DNA of 64,000 nucleotides from JBAYIE01 sp965279165 (GTDB lineage Bacteria > Bacteroidota > Bacteroidia > UKL13-3): positions 1,550,001 through 1,614,000 of the forward strand of contig OZ257140.1 of the NCBI GenBank assembly GCA_965279165.1, read 5' to 3'. Shown piece after piece: positions 34,440 through 43,600 of this stretch. Numbering within the stretch: position 1 is the stretch's first letter; every line of letters begins with the position of its first letter. A model generated the notes under the pieces. That model searched no databases. It was not told where the DNA came from and saw only the letters and a program-made list of their open reading frames with translations. Made by a program: the position numbers and the translations under genes.

Positions 34440-34590
34440 CGATCAGCAGTCAGTCAAAAGTCTTAAGGAATTTGACAGAATTCAATGGTCAGTGGTTACT
34501 CCGTGGTTGACTCCTTTGCGCGCTTTGTGAAAATCTTCGCGTGCTTCGCAGTTAAAATCTGTGTAATCTGTGGCTAAAAAATCCGCTACC
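34440..34590. repeat. Composite repeat: TCAGT-rich heptamers and TGTGTAATCTGTGGCTAA element
   Basis: Heptamer-like GTCAGT stretches (about 34443-34500) are followed by a CTTTGCGCGCTTTGTG / TCGCGTGCTTCGCAG segment, a diverged form of which occurs near 34265-34305. The right end (about 34558-34577) reads CTGTGTAATCTGTGGCTAA, the reverse complement of the CACAGATT element at 60420, 60720 and 61020. Confidence 0.6.
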
Positions 34591-34591
34591 T

Positions 34592-35833
34592 TCACTTAAC
34601 CAAATTCACCATACTCATCTCCAATCCCTTTTTAAGCAATCCGGTTCGCTTAGGATTAAATTGTTGCAAACGCATGAGTGCTTGTCGAATAATCTTAGAC
34701 GAATCTTTAAATATCTCTTCGTCGTTAAGTTTAAAATCTTCGCTCATACAATAGGCGAATGTTCTTGCCATTCCGCAATTGGCAATAAAATCCGGTATTA
34801 CGGCAACATTGTCGTCGGCATAATTTCCTATCGGACCTAAAAATATTTCGGTATCGGCAAAAGGTACATTGGCACCACAGGAAATTACTTCCAGGTCGTT
34901 TTTAATCATGCGATCCAATTGCTCTTTAGTTAGCAATCGAGAAGCTGCAGCAGGAATAAATATTTCTGCCCCGATATCATAAATACGCTTATTCACTTCT
35001 TCAAAAGATAACATATCCGGTGCAACTAGTTTATTGCCTTGTTTGTTTAAAAATAAGGTTCGTATTTCTTCTTTGCTAAATCCCTTTTCATTGATTAATC
35101 CGCCGTCGCGGTCAATAATTCCAACGATAGAAACGTTCATTTCAGAAAGGTAATACGCAGCTGCTGCTGCTACATTTCCCCATCCTTGAATGATGGCACG
35201 TTTGTACGCAAAATTTGGTCCCCAGAAATCATAAAAATGCCTTACCGCCTCTGCAACTCCCCAACCGGTAATCATATCAGCAACCACAAAATGTTTGGTA
35301 ATATCCGGAGAAAATCTTGCATCATCTAACCGTTTGGAAACCCCTTCTCTTAAGTTACCAATTCGTTCGTGTTTTTCGCTTTCATTTAAACGCAAATGTC
35401 CATTCACAACTCCTTCTTGCGGATGCAACAAGCCATGCTTTTCGGTGATTGGAATAACCTCATGAATTTCATCCACATTTAAATCGCCACCGGTACCATA
35501 GTAATTTTTTAATAAAGGATAAACTGCTTTATACCAGCGCTCCAATACACCTTTTTTACGGGGGTCGTTAGGGTCGAAATTGATACCGGATTTTGCTCCT
35601 CCAATTGGCGGACCGGAAACGGTAAATTTAATTTCCATGGTTTTGGCAAGCGACATCACTTCGTCTTTGTTTAATCCTTTGCGCATGCGTGTTCCGCCTC
35701 CTGCTGCTCCTCCTCGTAGTGAATTTATTACAACCCAACCTTCTGCTTCTGTTTCTGCATCTTTCCATTCAAAAACAATTTCGGGTTGTTTGGTTTCGTA
35801 ACGTTTAATCAGGTTAAATATTTGTGTCGACAT
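34592..35833 (-). CDS. Glu/Leu/Phe/Val dehydrogenase family enzyme
   Basis: This 413-residue enzyme would oxidatively deaminate an amino acid to a 2-oxo acid with NAD(P). Family motifs: PPIGGAKSGINFDP (substrate-binding Lys, near 76), GTGGDLNVDE (catalytic Asp, near 116), the Rossmann loop IQGWGNVAAAAAYYL (near 214) and PAAASRLLT. The glutamate dehydrogenase subgroup is most likely given the length, but leucine or phenylalanine specificity is not excluded. It stands alone between a repeat block and the giant secreted protein, reading leftward. Confidence 0.88.
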   Translation of the reverse strand: MSTQIFNLIKRYETKQPEIVFEWKDAETEAEGWVVINSLRGGAAGGGTRMRKGLNKDEVMSLAKTMEIKFTVSGPPIGGAKSGINFDPNDPRKKGVLERWYKAVYPLLKNYYGTGGDLNVDEIHEVIPITEKHGLLHPQEGVVNGHLRLNESEKHERIGNLREGVSKRLDDARFSPDITKHFVVADMITGWGVAEAVRHFYDFWGPNFAYKRAIIQGWGNVAAAAAYYLSEMNVSIVGIIDRDGGLINEKGFSKEEIRTLFLNKQGNKLVAPDMLSFEEVNKRIYDIGAEIFIPAAASRLLTKEQLDRMIKNDLEVISCGANVPFADTEIFLGPIGNYADDNVAVIPDFIANCGMARTFAYCMSEDFKLNDEEIFKDSSKIIRQALMRLQQFNPKRTGLLKKGLEMSMVNLVK

Positions 35834-35980
35834 AGAAATTTGATATTACTTTTTTAAAAGGCCGCAAGGTAAGGTTTTTAAACTTAAGGCAAATTGGCTT
35901 GCTTGCATACCCCTTTCAAATAGGTAACATTCTGCGCTTTACATGCAAAAAAATCGAAAAAATAGGCTATAAAAATGTTT

Positions 35981-38900
35981 CTAATTTTTAATGCACTTCA
36001 TCACAACCGGCTTCTTTAAGCTACTTGAAATTACTTGTATTAAATAGGTACCGGAATTTAATGCACTTAAATCCAATTGAATCTGGTTATTCTGCCATTG
36101 ATCATTTGACACCTTTTTAATGGTTCTTCCCAAAAGGTCAGTTACCATTATACTAACGGATCCATGAATGCTATTGCTAGAATAAATACTGGTATAATCA
36201 GTCGTAATTACAGGAAATAAATAAACTTTATGGTCGGTAGCCGCTGGCATTTCCTCAACCCCTGTATTTTTACCCATAACAATCATAAATCGGTTGTTGG
36301 CAAATGTATTTGAATCTGAAATATCTGCCGTAAAATTATACGTTTTTGTTTCTCTTAAATTGCTATAGGTTTTAGTAAACTTATCGACCAAAAACACCCC
36401 TATTTCAGCAGAGTCTATGAGATTTTCCAAACCGAAAAAATCAAATTTATAATTACCGGTAGTTCTGATTCCAACACTAAATGGAATGGTATCGGTATAA
36501 CTTGCTTTCCTTGGTTTAAGGTTGGCAGATAAAAAGGTACCATCGGTTGTAATCGTTGCAATATTTACTTCCGGACCATAAATTTTTGGTATATCAAATC
36601 CATCCAGGTTTTCAGATGCATCCTCTCTGTACTTAATAATCATTTCATCAGAATTCGTACTGTCTTTTGTAAATACTATCGTAAAAAAGGCCGGTGCAGA
36701 ACCTTTGTATAACGCCCCCGGAACAGTTGAAACCCTGTTTGATTCTTTTAAGTTAATTGAAGGAGAAGAAGCCACTGCTTTAACAAGAAAAGCAGAACCG
36801 GATGGAACAATCCCGCCGGTAAAAGCTCCAACAACCGCTTCGCCATCTGCATTATAGGTGGCATAGCTATTGGTTGAACCATTATAAATGGCTGCAATTG
36901 AATTTAAATGGGAATATCTGCCGGCACTACTAAAATCCGGTGACGTACCATTTCTTCCGGTATCATGAAATGCGTTCCAGTCGAATGCACTTGGAAAAGG
37001 ATTGCCGATTAAATTCCAACCATCCTCTGCCATTCCTGCGTTTGAGGTGAAGAAAATAACAGGAGAAACATCGGATACATTAACGGTTCCATTTACATCT
37101 ATGGTAATATCGTCTTGCGTTGTAACCGTTCCATTTAATCTACCGGCATTACGGGTACCTCGCACAAACATTCTGAATCCCCTACCCAAATCTAAGGTGG
37201 TATTGCTTCCATCCGTAACTGCAACCCAACCCACGGTTGCTAATCCGGTTGCGGTTTCATCATAGGTAAATGCGCTTGATTGGTTGCTTAAAGTTCCGTC
37301 AAAATTACTACCAACTCCTGTTACATGAAATTCATTTTTCCAATCTGCCATGGAGGCTCCTGAAACCGAACTCGATAAAAACCTGAACCTCCGCGCTGCA
37401 ATTGCCGGAATAAATCTTTGCACAGCAACGCTTCCGGTAACCGAACCACTTCCGGCTAAAATATTTCCGGTTGAAGCAGCACTGGATCCAATCACCAAAA
37501 ATCCTCCTGAGGCAACAGTTCCAAGAGTTGGTGTTAACGATCCGAATATTTTTAGTTTATTGCCACAGGTAAAAGTGCCCCCACTTCTGTTCATGGTAAG
37601 ATTGTTCAATGCGGTATCGCTCGATTCATCAAAGAAAAAGCTGCTTGTTATGGCACCATTTCCTCCGATGGTAAGATTGGAACTTAACCCTCCGATAATG
37701 GTTCTGGAAGAAGTTCCGCCAACATAATCACCGTTTAAAGTAAGTGTATTTGCACCGATACCTAATTTTGCAGTTCCACTTTGGGTTAGGGCACCACCAA
37801 CTATAACTGCCGCAGCCATCGTTTTCGTTCCGCTATTGCTCAAGGTAAGTTCATCAAATGTAGTAGCAGTATTGATGGTTTGATTTGTTCCACCAAAATC
37901 TACGGTACTTGTTGAGGCAGTAAAGTTTGAACCGGTACCGGTCCATGCAGTCGCACTACTTGAATTTACATGGATGGTACTCGAACCTCCATTTAAAGTC
38001 CCATTTGTTAAAGAAACATCGCCGGTAAATGTATGTGTTAAACCACTTCCCATATTAATGGTACCACCACTGCCATTAATGGTAAGAGCAGCACCGTTAA
38101 AGTTACCTGTTGCTGTTGCCACTCCGCTGGTTTTTGTCATGGTAACCAAACCTGTGGTTGTAAATCCGTCAATATCATGTGTTGCTGTTGTTCCTGCAAT
38201 TGTTATAATAGAACTTCCGGCAGTAAGTGTACCTCCATTATTAATATAATCTCCGTGAAAAGTTAGTCCGAAATTACTTCCTGAAGTACTTAAAGTTGCA
38301 CCACTTTCAATGGTTAAATCCACATTGGTATTGTTACCAAATTGTTTGGCATTTTGTAGGGTTATAGTTCCGGTGCCGTTAATTCTTACCCCACCAGTTG
38401 CAATAAATGGAGTAACCCATTCAGTAGATGTGGTACGGTTAGATGCACCTGCATTGTATTGTAAAGTTGCTGATGCGCCATAAGCTAATGAGCCGGTAAA
38501 GGTATTTGCATTGGTTCCATTTTCGATGGATAAAATGCCATTAACAGTGGTTGTTCCGGTTGGAAAAGTCTTAGCACCACTTCCTGCTAATGTTAAATTC
38601 TGAAAAGTTGTTGGTTTTATTGACTGTGCTGCGCCATTTAATCTGACTGTACTTGAAGAACCAGAGGTAAATGTACCTGCTGAAGCTGAAGTTAAAAAAG
38701 TTCCACCACAATTAATTGTTGCAGCACCCGTACAAATAAGACGGGATGCGGCACCAGCTGAGGTAATATTTGAGACAGTAGAGACAACTCCAGTTGTAAC
38801 ATTAATTGTTGAAGTTCTCGACCCGGCTGTTGTTCCTCCTAATGCAATTACATTAGCTGTAAATACCCCATCGTTCACATTTAAATCAAATGTTCCACTG

Positions 38901-40528
38901 GCTGATGGTCTTGCCAAAGTAGCAGTTCCGGTAATGGCTAGGGTATCTCCCGTGGTTAAGTTGAGACTGGTCACAAAAGCTGTTGCAGTATAGGTAAAGG
39001 TTGCAGCGGTAACTTTGCCATCAATTCCTACCGATGCGGCAGCACCTTTATTAAAGGTAACTGTTCCGGTAGTGGTAAAACCATCGATGGATTGGGCAGC
39101 AACTGTACCACTAATGGTAACTCCTGAGCTTCCGGCACTTAAAGTTCCTCCATTGTTGTTATAATCTCCATGAAAAGTGAGAGCGAAATTGCTTCCTGAT
39201 GTACTCATGGATGCCCCGCTGTTAATGGTTAAATCTACATTGGTATTGCTACCAAATTGTTTGGCTGCATTGAGAGTGATTGTTCCGGTACCTGCTATTA
39301 TCACCCCTCCGGTTGCAACAAATGGGGTAACCCATTCGGTTGAGGCTGTACGTGCAGAGGCCCCTGCATTATATTGAAGGGTTGCAGAAGCACCATAAGT
39401 TAAAGTTCCTGTAAATGTATTTGCACTGGTTCCATTCTCAATGGAAAGTATTCCATTGACCGTGGTTGTTCCTGTTGGAAAGGTTTTTGCACCAGATCCT
39501 GATAATGTAAGATTGCTATAGGTGGTTGCCTTTATGGTTTGGGTACCGGCACCATCATAATTTACTGTATTTCCTGCAGTTGTTGCTGTTAATGTGGTTA
39601 TAGTTGGCACAGTAGGTGTGGTTCCTATGTTTAACGTACTGGTAGAAGTTGCATTGTTAAAACTCGTAACTGTTGCCGAACCATCATGGTTAACTATTCC
39701 GCCGGCATTATTGGTAATACCTGTGATAGTGCCCGAACCGGTGATATTAAGGGTATCTGTATTGGTAAAATTAGCCAATGCCGTTGTAATATTTGCTGTA
39801 CCCGACTTATTGATAGTGCCAGAGTTTGCCAACGTTGTTACACTGCAAGAGCCAGTGATGTTCAAAGTAGCGTTATTGTTATTGGTAAGAGTGCCCGATC
39901 CTGAAAGGGTATTACTCACAGTTAAAGTACTCACATTGGCAATAGTTCCGGTAATTGCAACCAATGGAATAGATGTAACCGTGTTTCCACTTATTGTTTT
40001 TGAAGTTCCATTAAATGTGTGAACGCCTGTTCCTGCATCGCTAAATGATGTTGCGTTATTGATAAAATTCCCGGAAATTGTATAGGTATTTCCGCTACCA
40101 TTTCCCGTGCCAAGTTGTGTCCAGGTTGCTCCACTATTCAAAGTTAAATCCCCTGTAAAAGTCATTAAACGATTTGTACCACTTGTGGATGCAAAAGTAA
40201 CGGAGCCAGTAATATCTGCCGTGGTTGTAACTACAAATGGGCGATTCATTAACAAGATAGCACCGCTATTAATAACCAAACTATTGCAGGTTATTGTTCC
40301 TGCAGAAGTAGTTACTGAGTTTCCTCCTGTAGTAGCAATAACAACGTCATCAGTACTTATTGGTGCTGCACCTCCAACCCAAGTACCTCCAGTTGCCCAA
40401 TCGCCACCGGTAGTTGTAGATGTTATTGTTGCGGCTTTCGCATTTTCAAATACAAAACAACCTATTATGAAAACTAAAACTGCTTTCTTTAGAAAATAGA
40501 AATTAAATAGAATGTCGGATTTAAACAT
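35981..40528 (-). CDS. Giant T9SS-secreted beta-helix-like protein (1515 aa)
   Basis: A signal peptide (LKKAVLVFIIGCFVFENAKA) precedes about 1000 residues of Gly/Thr/Ser/Asn-rich beta repeats, likely a beta-helix adhesin-like shaft. Residues of about 330-495 and 633-805 are near-identical duplicates (shared GAKTFPTGTTTVNGILSIEN). From about residue 1030 comes a module shared with the next two proteins (QRFIPAIAARRFRFLSS, WNLIGNPFPSAFDWNAFHD), ending in a T9SS type A sorting domain (VTDLLGRTIKKV, LNSGTYLIQV). A -7 box TATATTTG lies at 40542-40549 on the minus strand. It is probably cell-surface attached; ligand unknown. Confidence 0.88.
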   Translation of the reverse strand: MFKSDILFNFYFLKKAVLVFIIGCFVFENAKAATITSTTTGGDWATGGTWVGGAAPISTDDVVIATTGGNSVTTSAGTITCNSLVINSGAILLMNRPFVVTTTADITGSVTFASTSGTNRLMTFTGDLTLNSGATWTQLGTGNGSGNTYTISGNFINNATSFSDAGTGVHTFNGTSKTISGNTVTSIPLVAITGTIANVSTLTVSNTLSGSGTLTNNNNATLNITGSCSVTTLANSGTINKSGTANITTALANFTNTDTLNITGSGTITGITNNAGGIVNHDGSATVTSFNNATSTSTLNIGTTPTVPTITTLTATTAGNTVNYDGAGTQTIKATTYSNLTLSGSGAKTFPTGTTTVNGILSIENGTSANTFTGTLTYGASATLQYNAGASARTASTEWVTPFVATGGVIIAGTGTITLNAAKQFGSNTNVDLTINSGASMSTSGSNFALTFHGDYNNNGGTLSAGSSGVTISGTVAAQSIDGFTTTGTVTFNKGAAASVGIDGKVTAATFTYTATAFVTSLNLTTGDTLAITGTATLARPSASGTFDLNVNDGVFTANVIALGGTTAGSRTSTINVTTGVVSTVSNITSAGAASRLICTGAATINCGGTFLTSASAGTFTSGSSSTVRLNGAAQSIKPTTFQNLTLAGSGAKTFPTGTTTVNGILSIENGTNANTFTGSLAYGASATLQYNAGASNRTTSTEWVTPFIATGGVRINGTGTITLQNAKQFGNNTNVDLTIESGATLSTSGSNFGLTFHGDYINNGGTLTAGSSIITIAGTTATHDIDGFTTTGLVTMTKTSGVATATGNFNGAALTINGSGGTINMGSGLTHTFTGDVSLTNGTLNGGSSTIHVNSSSATAWTGTGSNFTASTSTVDFGGTNQTINTATTFDELTLSNSGTKTMAAAVIVGGALTQSGTAKLGIGANTLTLNGDYVGGTSSRTIIGGLSSNLTIGGNGAITSSFFFDESSDTALNNLTMNRSGGTFTCGNKLKIFGSLTPTLGTVASGGFLVIGSSAASTGNILAGSGSVTGSVAVQRFIPAIAARRFRFLSSSVSGASMADWKNEFHVTGVGSNFDGTLSNQSSAFTYDETATGLATVGWVAVTDGSNTTLDLGRGFRMFVRGTRNAGRLNGTVTTQDDITIDVNGTVNVSDVSPVIFFTSNAGMAEDGWNLIGNPFPSAFDWNAFHDTGRNGTSPDFSSAGRYSHLNSIAAIYNGSTNSYATYNADGEAVVGAFTGGIVPSGSAFLVKAVASSPSINLKESNRVSTVPGALYKGSAPAFFTIVFTKDSTNSDEMIIKYREDASENLDGFDIPKIYGPEVNIATITTDGTFLSANLKPRKASYTDTIPFSVGIRTTGNYKFDFFGLENLIDSAEIGVFLVDKFTKTYSNLRETKTYNFTADISDSNTFANNRFMIVMGKNTGVEEMPAATDHKVYLFPVITTDYTSIYSSNSIHGSVSIMVTDLLGRTIKKVSNDQWQNNQIQLDLSALNSGTYLIQVISSSLKKPVVMKCIKN

Positions 40529-40692
40529 AAAGGCTTGATAACAAATATAACTTTTTACAAAATTACCTATTTATATGAGTAAAATTTTTAATTTTTTTAA
40601 CGTGTTGTTATGGCAAATAAAGGCAACCAAATACCTTATCGGATATTTTCAAAAGGCCTTGTATAGATTTAAGGCAATATTTATTCTGCCCT

Positions 40693-43600
40693 TTACTCCC
40701 TAATACATTTAAAGGTAAAATTCAATTCCCTGTTTGTTATAGTGATAAAGTATATTCCTGTTTTTAATTCTGTAAGCGGTATCTGAATGGCTTTATTTAT
40801 CCAGCCTACGCCTTTCATTGTAAACATCGTTTTTCCTCCTAAATCTTTAACCTGTATTTCTGCCATTCCTTCTATTTCTGAAGTACTATAAATTGTGGTA
40901 AAATCATTTGAAATTACAGGTGAAATATACAAGCGATTTTTAGGTATAAGTTGCTCCGTTGTACTGTTTATTATATTGCCTCCGATTACTACCATGAATC
41001 GGTTATTGCCATAAGAAGAGATATCGTTTATTGCAGCACTAAATGCATAGCTATTCGATTTACGAAGATCCAATGCTATGCCTGTTTTGAAATCCACAAA
41101 ATCCACTTCCAGGCTTTTGTTTTCAGTTAGTTCATCAATATCATGAAAGTTAAATACATAATTTCCATCCGAACGAATACCAACACTTAGCCAAACAGTG
41201 TCGGTTTCGCTAGGTTTTAACGGCATAAAATTGGCTGCATAATATTTCCCATCTTTGCCGATTGTGGCTATATTCACTTCTGCTCCATACATTTTCTGTA
41301 TATCAAAGCCATCCAATCCTTCTGAGGCTTCTGTATGATAATCGAGTAACATCTCATCGGAGTTAATACTGTCTTTAATGAAACGTACTCCGAAGTATGG
41401 TTTAGACCCTGATTTAAAAAGAGCTCCCGGAGCAGATGCGGTTCTAAAAGATTCCTTCAATGTTATACTTGGCAAAGCTGCAACTGCATGCACTGCAAAG
41501 GAACTGCCTGAAGGAACAATTCCTCCACTAAAATTCCCGATTACTGCATCACTTAATGCATTGTATCCGGCATAGCTGTTTGTAGTTCCGTCAAAAATAA
41601 ATGCCGAAGGACCTAAGTGAGCATAATTGGTTCCGCTAAAATCAGGATCTGAACCACTTCTTCCGGCATCATGCAATGCATTCCAATCAAATCCTGCCGC
41701 AAAAGGATTACCAATAAGATTCCAACCGTCATCCGCAACCCCGTTTGAAGGTGTAAATGTTAGTGGCGGTGTTGAACCGGTATTCAATGTCAAATCGCTG
41801 TTATTTAATGTGCCGGTTAAATCAAGTGTTACATTGTCTTGGGTGGTTACCGATCCATCCAATCTACCGGGGTCTCTGGTTCCTCTCACAAATATTCTGA
41901 ATCCTTTTCCAAGAGTTAAAGCATCCGTTGAACCATTGGCCGCAGCTACCCAACCGGTATTTATATCACCTAATGTCGACTCCGTGTATGAATAAACACT
42001 GGCGCTGTTGCTTAATGTAGGATCAAAATTGTTGGTTGCCCCTCCGTTTCCGGTAATATGTATTTCATTTTTCCAATCACCTAATGTGGCGTTAGAAATA
42101 GGGCTTGACATAAAACGAAACCTGCGACTTCCCAAAGCCGGAATAAATCGCTGAACCCGAATATTTCCGGTGAATGTACCTGATCCTGATATTACATTAC
42201 CGGTAGCCGAGGCATTTGAACCTATAACAAGAAAACCGTTCGAAACAATTTCACCATTGGTTGGAGTAAGCGTACCCACCACTATCATGGTATCTCCAAG
42301 CGTTACCTGGCCAGAAGTGCTGCGGTTTACGATAAAATTGTTTAACGACTTTTCGCTGATGGATACATTCGACATAAATACACTTCCCGATAATGTTCCG
42401 GTTCCGCCAATACTCAAATTAGAGGTGTTGCCGCCTACAAAACAATTTGACGAAGACGTTCCTGTTAAACCACTACCCAATGTTAGCGTATTTGCTCCAA
42501 TCGCTAATTTTCCGGACGACATGTTCAGCGTTGCTGCTATAGAAATACTCCCTGTCATGGATTTGGTGTTTCCTCCACTAATGGTGAGATTGTGAAATGC
42601 TGCTGCTCCAATGTTCTGCGCAGTTCCGTTGAAAGCTACTGTACCACTGTTGTGTGTAAAAGTACCACTATTGCTAAAATTGCCTGAAATATTCAGGGTG
42701 TTATTTGTACTTGTTACTGTTCCTGCCGAAATAGTAAGTGCACCTAGCGTGACTGTTCCGGTTCCTAAATGTAGGATACCTGCACCTGCTTTGGTTACCG
42801 CAAAACCTCCTGAAATTCCATTTGCACCTATGGTAATATTTCCTGTTGTATTTATATGACTAGCAGCAGCCAACGTGATTGCTCCTTCAAAATGAGATGC
42901 GGACCCGGATGTATTGCATAATGCCCCACCACTGCTAACTCCATCTCCGTTTAAACTTAAAGACTCTGTTGCAGCAGATGTAAGTGAAAATCCATTTAAA
43001 TCAAGTGCTGCACCCGAAGCTGACACTGAAGTTCCGGCACCGGTAGTACCCAATGGACCCGAAGTAGAAACTGCAGAGGACGCACCAAGCAAGATTTTAC
43101 CCACGCTTATCGTAGTTAGTCCATCATATGTATTGGCTCCTGATAAGGTTAGGGCACCTGATCCCGTCTTAGTAATTGCCATCGAAGTAGCACTTCCCTT
43201 TTGAACTATACCGGCAAACGTTGTAGTAGTATTATCGCCACCGGCGGTTAAAGTCAATGCTCCGGCGGCAGTACTGGTCACAATACCTGTGCTTGCACCG
43301 GCAAGTGAGCCTACTGTTTCATTAAATCCATTTAAATTTAACGTTCCATCAACAACCAAGGCGCTGCTATTCGAAATGCGATCTGATGCGGTGATTAGTA
43401 ATGTTCCTCCAGTGTTGATTGAAGTTGCTCCAGTGTACGTGTTCACTTGACTTAAAGTTAAGGTTCCGGAACCTGAATAAGTCAATCCTCCTGAGCCATT
43501 TCCAAAAACACCGGTTTGTATCATATCACCATTGCCGTTGACGGTGGTTAAAAAAGTAGAATTTGAAACTGCCGGAACACTTAATTGGGTTACTCCGCCT

